Origin: Sporothrix humicola
Lineage: Eukaryota > Ascomycota > Sordariomycetes > Ophiostomatales > Ophiostomataceae
Assembly (NCBI GenBank): GCA_021396245.1
Contig: WNYE01000010.1
Coordinates: forward strand, 310,001 to 374,000
Direction of reading: 5' to 3'
DNA length: 64,000 bases
The notes under the pieces are model-generated. The model saw nothing but the letters and a program-made list of their open reading frames with translations. It searched no databases and had not been told where the DNA came from. Position numbers and translations under genes: made by a program. Positions 38,201 to 50,808 of the stretch are shown in pieces. The number at the start of each line of letters is the position of its first letter. Positions within the stretch are counted from its first letter, which is position 1.

Positions 38201-41200
38201 ACACACAAGCACAAGGCTGCCGTTCTCTTTTGTTGTGTTTCTTATGTAGGTTCAGGGGGCTGATTTCTTTTCCGTGCCCACTCTCAGGGGAATTTCTTCC
38301 TTTGACCGTATTCTTGGGACAGAGAAAAGGGACGCACTCGGAGCAGCTTTTCTTTCTTCTTTTTTTGCCTTCAGCCAGTACGATTGTGCTCTTATTTCAT
38401 TATCCGTTAACGCGTCCCTGTTGTTCACCTTGGCAGAAGAGTATCTGTACTTTGACGACGTACGCATTTTGACCAATAACGCTCGTTAAATCAAACTTTA
38501 TTGATTTTCATTGACCCCCCTGTTCCCTACCGAAATCCTGCCTTTTGTTCCCTACCTCTCTACCAAACTTTACCCGAGTCCCCACCTCCAGTGCCACCCA
38601 TGTACCGTCTGTGTTCGTGTATCTTTCACAGAAATTTTGGTGTTTCTCGCCGTATGTCGTGGTAAGATATGTGATGGTCTTCTTAGACACGTTATGTCGT
38701 TATTTCGCGTTTACAGCCGTATTTTAATGGTCCAGATTTCTTCTGGAGTTCTTTTGATTATCGCGTGCGTCGCAAGTGAAAGGCTGGCTCGTTATTTATT
38801 AATATAAACGATATTCCATCCCGTACTCGGTGCCCGGGAATCCGGTTTGGAGACACAAGGTTTTGGATGGTCTAAATATGTAGTGTATGTGCAAGCATCG
38901 GTATGCATCAATTAAGAACGCAAAGTGATATCACACACTGAATATTGAATTTTGCTTTTCCACCCATACTTTCTTGTCCTACAGATACTGCACTTTCGGG
39001 AAATTGCCATCACAACCACTCTTTTTCGAACGATGAATGCACAGATACGAGAACCAGAAACATACTTTGAATGGAGGAAGACACAAGACAAGCCTACTGA
39101 GTACTGAAAGAATCCGATCTCAATCTACGCCCCTCTGAAATCAAGAAAAGGCCTGTTCGCCCCCTTTTCATCCGTCCCGTCACAGTCACTTTAATCCCTG
39201 CCCTTTAAATGTAGCCTTACCATCGAATGCCCTGGCTCGTCAAGAATACAAGGACAGTGCACTGCTGCCTCTCAGACTCTGGGTTTTTGAGCCTCATCTA
39301 TCATCCTTCCAGGTCGTTAGGCAAGGAGCGTACCGCGTCTTCTCATTTTATCTGCCTCGCTTGAAATGTCACAGCGCGCGTTCTAGCGGATGCCAAGCAT
39401 CGTCGTTTCTTCTTCTTTTCTTCTTTCGTCTCGTTTGTTTCCTTTTGCTTCCTTTCGTTGTCCCCTTTTTCCTCTTGTCTTCTCTTGACTTTTCCTAAAG
39501 TCGTGGTCTGGATTCTTCCATGCGTGGCCAAAGCTTTTTTCTGGTCGTTGTCCCCTGTTCTCTGCTGAAATTACCAGCTGTGATGGTGCTTGCTTTCCTT
39601 CTTTCCCTTTCTCCCTCACCCAAAGAGGGAACATTTTGCTTTTATTTTCTTCTCACGTCTTGTAACTCTTTTTTGAGAGTTTTTCCTTTTTTCTTCTGAG
39701 CTTTTCTTCTCTTGTACCTGCCCCTGAAAGCCACTGCCGCAGGGAGGTACATAAAAAAACACACGAGAACCGTAGCTCAGCCCAGCCAGGCCACGTTTCG
39801 CTGGGCCACCCGATGCCCACCATTCCCCAGGGACCCAGAACGCCTCCCGAGCAAGCCCATTCTTGTTTGTTTTCTCGGGTCTGGTCTGCTCGTTTTCTTA
39901 TTGCATAGCCCGCTGGAACTAGTGGCCACAGTAAAATAAAGTATTGGAGTAATATGGCGTAGAGGCCCAGACCGTTCTTTAGATTCTTTGGGTTCTTTGG
40001 CCAGTAGGCCTGGCGCAGTGACACTTTCTGGTCAGTAGTTACTGAGGGGCAGAACGGCGTGAGTTGTATGGCTCGGTCTGGTTCCCGTATCTGAGACCGC
40101 TCTTCTCTTGCTGAGGTCACCCTCTTTCTGCTCACTCTTTTCGATTCTCTTTGCCCCTGGACGTTGCAGTGAGGCTGTTGAAAGAGGTGCAGGGGGCCGT
40201 GTGATGGAGAAAGGAGATCCGTCACGGAGAAATAGAAGAGAAGACTGAGGGCAGAATAGAAGACAAGGACAAACAATCACTCATCGGATGTCCTGAAGAG
40301 CATGACGACGCCCTCTCCCGTCTCCGATATTCCGTTTGTTGCCATTGACAAGTTGCCGAAAGACGCAGACACTGACAGGGAGAAGCGATGAAGGATGCTT
40401 GCCTACCGACTTGGTGGGGTCTAAAACGCAGAAAAACGCAAAAGACGAGGAAAAAGCTGGAAAAAAGCGCTCTTGAAAAACAACACCGCCTGCCTGGACC
40501 AAGCCCAAAAGGAAGAAAACAGACGAGAATGATGCGCGCGGACCAGGGAAGGCGCGACGAACCATTGGCCAGGGACGAAACGGGGACCAAATAGTGACAA
40601 CTGCCGCTTCCAACTGACCTATCCGGGCTGTTTGACCCCAACTGGCAACCCCCCCAGCCCAACACTAAAAGCTGCTAGTGGACTGCGGATTGTGACTGTT
40701 TTGTTGGAAGGAGCGACCCCTTGGCACGGCTGATTGACGTGACGTACTGGGGTTGATGTACTTTCACTAATAATCTGTGCGGCGAGATACATCGTACGAG
40801 CTACTGCTCTAAGGCGAGGCAAGGCAGGAGCACCACAGACGGTCAACAGCCCCAGCGAACTGCAACATAGGGAAGGAACGAACAGACAAAATGCCCCACT
40901 GCCCTATCACTCATTGTCGTTAGCATCGCACTCAATACTTGAATTTGTACATCGTAGAAACCAGTTTATATCGAAACAAAAGATGACGGCGAGGCATACG
41001 AGCAGGCTTAAAAGAAGACGAAAATTCTCACTTTTTACGGGAGGCATTTTGACACGAGCTCTGTCTGTCCCGCGACGGGTTAGTTCGACAGCTCGCTTGG
41101 GTTTGCTTGGGCTGTTTATAAAGGCTATATTTGTTTGTATTGCTTGTATTTTTATATCTTTCCACCCTTCTAATGATGTCTATCGGTTTTCCGTCTGTAA

Positions 41201-42942
41201 ATAAACGCGGCACGGACAAAGAAAACAAGACCGCCAAAACATAAAAAAGGATAGAGCGTGCCCGGTCTACGGTATTCTTTGAATATAGGGAATGTAAACG
41301 AGCTTGAAATTAAGATTCTGCGACCGGGTGACTATATATTGCCTGTAGTCAACCTGTAGTTTCAATTATTTTTACTCGAGGCATGACAACGACCATAAAA
41401 CCAGTGTCACGCACAGACGGGCAAAAATAAACGCGGAAAGCAGCATATGCAGAGTTAAGAGAGGCCACGAAAATGATGAGAAAATGAGCCTGTGTAAGGA
41501 AGACTCGACTCGGGAGCCTACACAGGCAGGACTCATGCATTTAATTTGGGGCTTTCCGTCTTGCAAGCACGGCTGCATATTGGGCAGACACAGAATAACA
41601 CAAACAGATGTCAAAATGTGTTTGCAGAATGAAGCATAATCAGAATCAAAATCGACGGCGTGATAGGCTACCGATCCTGTGGAATAGAAAAGGGACGACA
41701 GAAAAAGACAGGCAGGGACTGGAACGCCCCTGGAGCCTGCGTCTATTTGGTTCTTTGGTGGTTCTGATCCCTCGAAGGCGCCGTGGCGTTTTTTATCCAT
41801 CGTTTTGGCGCCAGATGTGGACAAAATCTGTCAAAAATCTGTCAAAGCATGACCAAATGTAACCGACAGCAAATGCTCTTTTAGTCACCAGAGTGAAATC
41901 ATTCTTAGAAGAAGTAAAGAGAAAAAGAAAGAGTAACGGATAGTGATTGTTCGGAAGATGTGAGGATGGAGGATCGGGGCAGGGCAGACTTCACAAGGTT
42001 GACGGCCGTGACAAAGTGGAATAACCATCGTTTCTGCCTCCTATATCGTGCATGAGAATCCGCAATGCTTTCCTTTTTCTCTCCCTTTTTTATTTATTTT
42101 GTTGATGGACTCACTGTCGTCAAGTTGACAGCCCCTATTATATTCCTGGCATTGTTTAGGTTGATACAGAGAATGGTGGCCGCGAACGGGGCAGAACAGA
42201 GACACCGAGGGCAGAAAATATTCAAAAGAAGATGCCATTTCCAGTGGTCGTACAGCATCTCCTGGCACGATGCAGCTAGGACTGTGTATTTTGTCTTTCC
42301 CAGTTGACGGGAACAGACAGTTTCAGTGCTGTATGTCTGTATCTGTCGTGCACAGAGCATGCATGGCCTGTCTTTCTTGATTCGTATCGTGTCTTGCTTT
42401 TCCCCCGCAGTCGGCATCTCCCTTTTCTTTTATTTCTGGATCATTATTTCAATAGTTCCTGATCATGCTCTTTTGCATGACCGCCGTATCGGGGTGTCAG
42501 TCAGGATCCAGGACAGAATCAGAATACTAGAGAAAGTTGAGGGAGCACAAGCTCCGCAGGGATATTTTGTGCATGCCAATATTCGTATATGCAATATGCG
42601 TCTGCATCCTCGTTGTGGGCCCCCTGTTTGAATATTGATGAACCTATGCGTCCCTGTGTTCACCTTGCCATGTCCGTTTTCGTGATATCATGTTCTCGCT
42701 GGGTTGTTCAGCACATATCGGGAATGCTCTGGTTACTACCACTGCTCTTGTTGGTAACCATATTGCGAAAACCGAATGAAAATCAAATAGGAGACCCTAT
42801 ATTCGATTCGGAGTATTGCCTGTCGCATTTCACGCATTACATGTCCGATAAGCATGCTGTGTGTCCTTTCTGCCGCATGCAAGGTCTGTCTGGCCTTTTT
42901 TGGTCTTTTCGGGGCACATTTTGTGCTCTCACAGCTCTGTGT

Positions 42943-42972
42943 CATGGCATCTCATGGCATCTCATGGCATCT
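42943..42972. repeat. Three perfect tandem 10-bp units (CATGGCATCT)
   Basis: Three identical CATGGCATCT copies in non-coding DNA. Confidence 0.85.
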
Positions 42973-43782
42973 TGCGTAGAATGCTGCGTGTCTCTGGATA
43001 TCAGTTGATTGTCAGACATTCAGGGACATGTTGGTCCCAGACCGGACTGCAGCTTGCCATGTGTTTATTTGACAAAGTTCGTTTGAGCTGTCCCCTATTC
43101 TGACTTCTATTTTTGCTTCTTTTTCTTCGGCTGCATAATGGCGGCCAGCCAAATGCAGCCATCCTCAGCCCAACCGTCAGTCGTCAGCCATATCGTGTTA
43201 GCCAGACAGCAGACCGCAAAACAAGAGACAGCCAGCCACATGTCGAATGCAATCTATTTCTGCGTGTATCTTGACATATTGTTCAATTCTGCGCAAATAC
43301 TTGGGGAAAGAAGATTGTGGATGATTCTCAAAAGATTTGAAACAAAACTACAGTATACCAAAACAAAAGACGGCTGGTTGCTGAAGACGCAACCATCTCA
43401 GCACTGCGTGCCACGGAATGCTTCGGACCCGTTTCGTCTTCAGCCGCAGCTCACTAACAAGGTTGTTTTTGTGCACAAGAATCAAAATAAAAGAGAGCAC
43501 TCCATATGTGATACTTGCTTTATCATTCGATATCTGAATGGAGTATTACTCTCGTGGCATGCTTGCGGACATGAGATTTAGAAAAAATAAGCTCAAGTCA
43601 CAACACACAACACACAGCACTGTGTAATGATTTCCGAAGACAAGCCACGGAGAATGCCATGTTTGCTTGCAGAATTGCCTCTCATGTTGGCCCTTCCCCC
43701 CACACACATCCCCGTTTTGGGCACAAAATTAATGCAAACATTATTACCAATATTTGTCCCAATCCGTACACCACAGTGACAC

Positions 43783-43791
43783 TACTCCGTA
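43783..43791 (+). repeat. Interspersed motif TACTCCGTA
   Basis: Fourth exact copy of the interspersed 9-mer, in the second gene desert. Confidence 0.75.
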
Positions 43792-46752
43792 CCGTCCCAG
43801 TCCCTACGCTTTTATTTTGACGAATGAGAAGAGAATGCCTCAAACAAAATGGTGTGCACTGCGCAGGCGCTACCAAAATGCAAATGCGTAGTACAAATTT
43901 GTTTACTGAGAGCATTTTTCGTCGTAGACTTTTATCGACAGACAAAGACACTTCGAGTCTTCTCAACGTTCTTCAACCTCTATTCATATCTGAGGATGGA
44001 TGGAACATGGCTCCTTCTTGGTGACGCCCGTCAGTTCATGGACATGTTTTAATTATGGACGAACGGCAACTTCCGAGATTTGACTGGAAAAATTGCAGGG
44101 AACATGACTACGGGATAATGGCCTCTTGTAAGTCGGGAAGCCTTGCGAGCAAGATCGCCAAGAAGGCTCAAAGCAATATTGAATCTGTCACTATTGTCAC
44201 TATTGTTTTTGAGTCCTTTGATTTGCCTCCTGCAGCCTTTCGGGGATTTCCTTGTTGGGCACAGACTATGGATTTTCCTCATTGAGTCTATTTTCCATCC
44301 CTGCTGCGAGGTCTTGGGCATTCTAGACTTTTGAAAGCCGCCTCCCGCCTGCCCCTATCCAGTCTCTTTAGTCTCTAGCCTTCAGTTTGAAATGCTCAGT
44401 GTTCAGCCGCCCAAAGTTAGCTAGTTGACACGACGACCAAAGTCCTGCAAAGACACATTCTGTAAGGGAGATGCAGGATGACGGGATACTGAGGTGTCGG
44501 GGCTGTGGTGACGACTTTGATACGATTGTTTTGCTCCAAATGGAGATGTATTCTGCAGCGTGTTCAGCTGTCTCCTGACTTTTCTTGTTTACCCTGCATA
44601 AATGTCTCGCTTCCCCTTTTTCATACGTAATAAAAGAAGGATATTTTTACAACAGTCAAAACTGATCAAATGACAAAAAAGAGCTCATTTTCGTGCGGAC
44701 ATCTCCCTATCCCATCCATTACGATACACCTTATTGCTTAACGACATCGGTATCACGGTCTGCGTGCAAGGTGCCACAGTATCACATTGTCTGATTCCGG
44801 AATATGGGGAAGGGGAGGTGAAGAAGACCAAACGAGTTGAATAAGATAAAAGCACGGGACGATCAGAGACAGAATCGTGAGCATGAGCATACGCAATGGC
44901 CATTTCGTGCAACTGAACAAAATGGAGAATGACAAAATCTGTATCAACAAGGAGCAGGAAAGCGGGTGATGAAAAGGCAGGCTCAGAAGGTTTCAGGTCT
45001 TCCATCCCATGTTCGCCGTCCAGTCTATTTTGTGTCTCCCCTCTCTGTCTCATTCCCTCTTTGGTCTTTGAACTTTGATCACTTCCTGTTTTGTGACACC
45101 GACTGTGCTTCTATTTCGTCCTGTGTAACTGGCAGTTCATTGCCGCTTTTGCATGACTGAAGCTGACTTGTCCGCGACCTTTTTTGTCCTTTTTGCATTG
45201 CCCGTACTGGCCATTTATCTCCTTTGATCCTGCAAGGATACGCCTTGATGCAGGCGGCGGTGTAGAACAAAACAATATTTCCCGGCTTCTGCAGACCCGT
45301 CAAAACGCGCCGTCCTGTCGGCTGTGTAATGCTTGTGATGGTGTTGATATGGGCGGTGCTGATCTTTTCTCTACGTCTCCCAACTACGCGTACATCGGTG
45401 GCTTAACGTTGGGGTGGAAAAATATGATATTCTCCGGATATGATAAAATGACAAAGTAGAAGGAAGGAAGAAAACTGCCTCAAACATCGGCCTGAACATC
45501 GGTCTGAACATGGTCAAAATGCTCACCGAAACTCACCTGACCGCCATTGTTTTCTTCGTTTGAAAATTTTGTGCTCCCTCCATACGACAAAAGAGGCCAA
45601 TGGACTTGTAGACCAGGATAAACCTTCTCTTGATATTACCTACCCTCCTTTGCGTATGCTCAGAATAGTACTTTAAAGCCTCCTATCGGCCCTGCTGGTT
45701 CTCGTGATCATCATACTAAGATGGGTAGATCAGTTCTACGCTGTACTTTCTGTCCCGACGGTGATTGTTCTCTTCTTCTGTCGCACAATAGGAAGTATCT
45801 GAGAGCCACCTGGTCACATTTTCTCTATGTTCAGTGCTTTTAAGTGTATTTTGTGCTGCTATCGTTGTGGCTCAGACGACAATTCTGCTTCAAAAACCCT
45901 CCGAGAGAGAGACGGCAGAGTGAAAATGCGAGGAAACCGAAATGGACTGTGAATAAACCAATACATCTGGCTGATATTGACCGCCTAATTGAAAGAAAAA
46001 GAGTCGTACACGCGTCTCTGACTTGACCCTGCACCCTGTGGGAATTAGGAAAAGGCATTGAAAAAGGAAGTCGGACAGCATACCAAGGTGTAGCCTTTCC
46101 ACTTGACTTTGTCTTTGTACCACGATTCTATTTAATTTTTACATTTTAATAATCCCATCTCAGGATTCTGAGAGATATCGTCCCGGTGTTGCGGTCTGTC
46201 TCTGTCTTGAACGAGAATGAACATATAAAGATCATATATCACATCTCAGAAAATGAAGGTAGTCTGTCGACAAAAAAGTGTTGAGAGAACACAAAAACAG
46301 TCAATAGAGCAGGAAATGTCCGGTAATAAGCCCGGTTTAATCCCCGTTAAACGACTTTGGGGAAACACAGAGCCCAGTCTGCCCGACAACAAGTTTCTAC
46401 AAAGTATGCATGTAAGAGAGTAAAGCACGTCTAGCAAGGCCTATATTTTTGTAGAAAACAATTTTGGTATGCAGTCAAATTCGCAGTTTAATTATATACA
46501 GTCTTTGTGAATATCGCACAAAATGGATCTAGTGAAAGGCAAACGGAAGATGAAGAAAACGTAGGCAGTTGAGCATTGCACGGCCTTTTGAATCTCAGAT
46601 AGAAACATGTAAATGACAGAAAAATATGAAAAAATAACACCAGTGAGAATAAGAAAACCAAAGTTCAAAAACAAGCAATGATATCCGTAGTCGTTACAAG
46701 CCGCGCCGTTTTCATTCTCTTTTCAAAATCATAAAACACAACATGACCACGC

Positions 46753-48449
46753 TTACAGCTTCGAGGCCGACCGCGCGCTACCGACGGCGGTGATCTCGTC
46801 GTACAGCAGGGTGGTCAGGAAGTCCGCGTAGTCCTCGCCCGTCACCTGGGTCGAGAAGTACTGGGCAGCCAGGTGGTACTTGTTGCCGGCCGGCGCGGCC
46901 TTGGCGAGCTCGTCGGCCTGCTCCTTGAGCAGCTTCAGAGCGTAGGCCTTGTCGACGCGCTTGCCCTCGGCGGTGGTCACGCCGTGGCGCACCCACTGCC
47001 AGATCTGCGAGCGCGACACCTCGGCGGTCGCGGCGTCCTCCATCAGGTAGTTGATGGGCACGCAGCCAACACCACGGATCCAGGCCTCCATGTAGCCCAG
47101 GCCGATGCTCAGGTTCTTGCGGATGCCGGCCTCGGTGATCTGGCCGGGCACGTTCATGTTGAGCAGGTCGTTGGCACCAATGGACACGTCCTCGCGGCGG
47201 ACAAACAGCTGGTTGGGGGTGGGCATGTGCTTGTCGAAGATCTCGGTGGCGATCGAGGCCAGGGCTGGGTGGGCAACCCAGGTGCCGTCGTGGCCGGCGC
47301 GCACCTCGCGGAGCTTGTCGGCGCGGACACCCTCCATGGCCTTCTCGTTGGCGGCCGGGTCGTCCTTGATGGGGATCTGGGCAGCCATGCCGCCCATGGC
47401 GTGCACGCCACGGCGGTGGCAGGTCTGGATCAGCAGCTTGACGTAGGCGTCCATGAAGGGCACGGTCATGGTGACGGCGCTGCGGTCAGGCAGCACAAAG
47501 TTGGGGTTCTGGCGGAACTTCTTGATGGTCGAGAAGATGTAGTCCCAGCGGCCGCAGTTGAGGCCAGAGCTGTGGTCGCGGAGCTCGTAGATGATCTCCT
47601 CCATCTCAAAGGCAGCGAGGATGGTCTCGATCAGGACAGTGCCGCGGATGGTGCCGCGGGGCACGCCAACAAAGTCCTGAGCCAGGTTGAAGGCGTCGTT
47701 CCAGAGACGGGCCTCGAGGTGAGACTCCATCTTGGGCAGGTAGAAGTAAGGACCGAAGCCAGCGGCAATGGAGGCCTTGGCGTTGTGGAAGAAGTACAGA
47801 CCAAAGTCGAACAGCGAGCCAGACATGGGCTCACCGTCAACAGTGAAGTGCTTCTCAGTCAAGTGCCAGCCACGAGGACGGACAATGAGCGTGGGCAGAG
47901 TGCGGTCGGTGCGGAGCTTGTACTCCTTGGCGCCCTGCTTGAAGTCGATCTGGCGGCGGACGGCATCGTACAGGTTGACCTGGCCGTTGATCATGTTCTC
48001 CCAGGTAGGAGCGCTTGAGTCTGAAGTTGGTTAGTAAATGCTTCAAAATCCATAAAATAACACAAAATAACGCCTCCAGTTTACTCACCCTCGAAATCAG
48101 CCATGTAGGTGTAGACATTGGCGTTCAGGGCGTTGACAACCATCTTGCGGTCGGTAGGGCCCGTGATCTCCACGCGGCGGTCCACCAGACCAGGAGCAGG
48201 CGGCGCGCCCTTCCATGCGGAGTTCTCGCGGATGTGCTTGGTCTCGGGGAGGAAGTCGGGCAGGACGCCGCGGTCGATCTCGGCCTGGCGCAGTTTCCGG
48301 CGCTCGAGCAGCGTCTTGCGGGTCGAGTCGAAGGAGCGGTGCAGCAGTGCAAGGAAAGAAAGGGCCTCGGGAGTGAGGATCTTCTTGTGCTCCTCCTTGA
48401 TGGTGCCGAGGACGTTCACGCCCTGGAGGATGTTCTCGGTGGACGGCAT
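46753..48449 (-). CDS. acuE: Malate synthase, glyoxysomal
   Basis: Condenses acetyl-CoA and glyoxylate to malate in the glyoxylate cycle, needed for growth on acetate or fatty acids. Two exons (48449-48089 and 48020-46753) encode 542 residues, the usual length. The 68-nt intron has donor GTGAGT, branch ACTAAC, acceptor TTCAG and phase 1, and rejoins MADFE with DSSAPTWENM, a conserved active-site region. The family signature RDHSSGLNCGRWDYIF is complete, and RGTVLIETILAAFEMEEI precedes it. The C terminus is SKL, a textbook type 1 peroxisomal targeting signal. The ATG context is TCACAATGCC. C/T-rich sense-strand sequence at 48450-49100 is the leader. In ascomycetes the gene is usually induced by acetate through FacB-type factors and repressed by glucose; I did not identify specific sites. 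No defects were seen. Confidence 0.97.
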
Positions 48450-50808
48450 TGTGAATGTGAGGGGGGTTGTGTATGAGAGAAAAGAGAAGAGGGAAAAGAT
48501 TGAGAAAGTGCTGAGTAGATGGTCCAGTCCTGTTGTGTGTGAGGATTGGAATGCAATGCAAAAAAGTGATGATGTTCAAGAAACAAAAATATGATCACAA
48601 GGAAATTGGGGAGAGAATAAGTAGAGGCAGAAACAAAGGGCGAGGGATGACAGCATTCAAATACTATCTCAGCCTCGGGTTCTTCTCCATCGCGCCTGCC
48701 CCTCCGGACCGAGCAACGAAGTAGCTACGAGTTGGGGCCATGTCGCAGAGGCGAGAAGAAGCGGCTTTGGGAAAGAGTCTGAGAGTCTAGCTCTCGAGGA
48801 AAGAGCAGCGCGTGTTAGTGCTCCACCCAATGACCCCATGCGGAGGAAGGAATGTGCTTGAAAAGGAAAGAAAGGCTGGCGGTTGGTCACTCGGGTGAGA
48901 GGGAGACAAACGGTAGGGTGGCAACTTCGGTACAGATGCAAGTCAAACAAGGTCAGAAAGTACATGAACGTACAGTCAGAGCACACTCGCGCCTTCCCTG
49001 TTCCCCAAAGAAAGAGATGCGACAAAAGAGAGACATGGGCGAGAAAGGGAAGGCGAGGATGGCAAAAAGACCAAGAGAGCTTGTGAAAGTGTGGGGAAGG
49101 CGCGACGCTGATTGGACGACTGGCCGCCCCAACTGATAAGCCCCAAAGATTAAACCCAAATGGCATGTGCTTTTGAGAAGGAACGAGCAGCTCGACGAAC
49201 GTGAGAGAAAGGTACAGGAACAGCAATTGAGCACTCTCGCACCCTTATGGGGTTTCTTTCCTGTTACAGTAATGCAATCTACGGCATTTAACGCTTCTGA
49301 ATTCGTCTCTTGTGATGTTTTGATTTACAATTCTTTTTAATCGAGGAGATACAAAAACAGAACGTTCCCTCTGACAGAAAAAAACATCACTCTGCTCAAG
49401 AAGCCGCGGACCGCATGCTCGCCTAGCTTTTTACCTAAACGGGAACACTTGAAGAAAACGGTAAAGATCAGAAATGCAGGGGCAGGTACGAGAGTACAGT
49501 GGCCTAAAATAACAATTGAAAGAAAATGATGAAAGAAAGTCATCCACCATCAAGGTAAGACCACGGGCGAAGAGGGAAAGTTGCGTCACAGGCTGCACCT
49601 CTTTCCTATTTGGGTACTATTACCGGATGCGGTTTAGCTTACTGTATTTTCTGTGGCAAAGCCGAGACCGCGGCCGATGGTAGAAGGAGCTCCCCTCACT
49701 CGCAAAATCCCCGTCCAGTTCGCAAAAAACGCCGAATTGGAGACAAAATATTTTGCGCGGGCAGTCGCGACCGGAGTGTACCGACAGAGAAAAGGTAGAG
49801 GGAAATCGCGTGAAGGGGAAGCTGCGATTGGCGGCTGACTTCTTTTAATCCCATCACCTCCCCTATTCCTCACCTTCTTCACTTTCTTCAATTTTTCTAG
49901 ATTTTTTTCTTTTCAAAATTTCTTCGAATTTATCCTCGAATTTCCCCTCGAATCCCGTCCTCCTTCTCCCAACATGCATCGGTGCTGTTTATTATCGCAG
50001 TTCACTTGCTGACAGTGCCTGGAACGTTGGGACCTGCCAGTGCGACAAAAAGCCCCCCCTCCCCCAGCCCACCCAATCGCAAACTCCGCTCTACCGAACT
50101 GTCTGGCTTAAGCCGCTTCCCTCAGTGCCGAGGCTTAGTGCGCCTTCTCCCCGGGAAAGCGACAAAACTGCACCCAAAACTGGGCTGAGAGACACGAGCG
50201 AGAACGCGACTTGTCCTATCTGGTCTGGCAATTCTGGCAATGAACGGCTGTTCTATGTTATCGATATGATTATCGTTCCTTGTTCGTCTTTGCTTTATCG
50301 ATAAAAGGCGCGACCAGGTCTTACCGATTGAGATGCTGTAACAGTCCCGACACCCTGCAAATCTAGCCGAAATCCCCAGCTCTCCATAGGTCACCCATGA
50401 AGCCCACCTTCCGATCGATTCCGACCGGCCGGTCCGACTTATGGCAAGCAAGTTGTGATCACGTGTAGACTCCTGAATAGCTTCATCGTCCTCACCGTAA
50501 ATGTCTTCAACGACTTCAGCTTGCACACCTCGCAACAATTACGACAAATACAAGACTATGCATGGACATGGCTATTTATTTTAGAAAATAACGACAAATC
50601 ACCTGGGCTATCAAATCAACAACATAGCGCCGCCCTGGTCTTGTCTAGTCGTTGCAGCATCATTTTCGTCCAGCTAACCATTCCAGTTGTCCCGTTCACA
50701 CTCTCGTACATTTTTTTTACCCCTTGTCACACATCTTGCCGGCGGTAGCTGCGTCCGATGCAAGTCCCAGACAGAATCGAAGTCAATCTGGGACCCAATT
50801 AGGACAGC
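48450..50808. promoter_or_regulatory. Malate synthase promoter and helicase 3' flank
   Basis: About 2.36 kb. The part next to malate synthase (48450-49100) is purine-rich on + and thus pyrimidine-rich on the sense strand, as for other leaders here. By contrast 49840-49975 is strongly C/T-rich on the + strand and ends in a short ATG frame (12 codons, 49975), which could mark a + strand transcript running toward the helicase 3' end. A GACCGGCCGGTC palindrome lies near 50422 and a TATCGATA near 50297. No supportable protein gene. Confidence 0.4.

Larger units (their letters stand above)
34721..46752. other. Second gene desert, upstream of the C2H2 leader and downstream of malate synthase
   Basis: About 12 kb with no recognisable protein. 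Composition alternates between purine-rich (36900-37110), C/T-rich (37430-37590, 39380-39640) and A/T-rich patches. It contains one TACTCCGTA copy (43783), a tandem CATGGCATCT triplet (42943) and a small candidate spliced ORF at 35038-35215. Open frames near 147 codons (40222-40665 -, 43138-43581 +) are within what chance gives at this composition. Confidence 0.5.

Noticed and set aside
43138..43581. 147-codon + strand frame beginning MAASQMQPSS
   Set aside because: Despite a plausible start, the rest is not protein-like and codon use is unlike the real genes here.
46873..48018. 381-codon + strand frame opposite malate synthase
   Set aside because: Antisense shadow: Val/Leu/Gly/Asp-rich, no family resemblance, and the malate synthase exon is fully explained.
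50122..50538. Minus-strand frame containing an acidic stretch (EVVEDIYGEDDEAIQ)
   Set aside because: The short acidic run looks protein-like but no consistent exon structure or start could be built, and it sits just downstream of the helicase stop.
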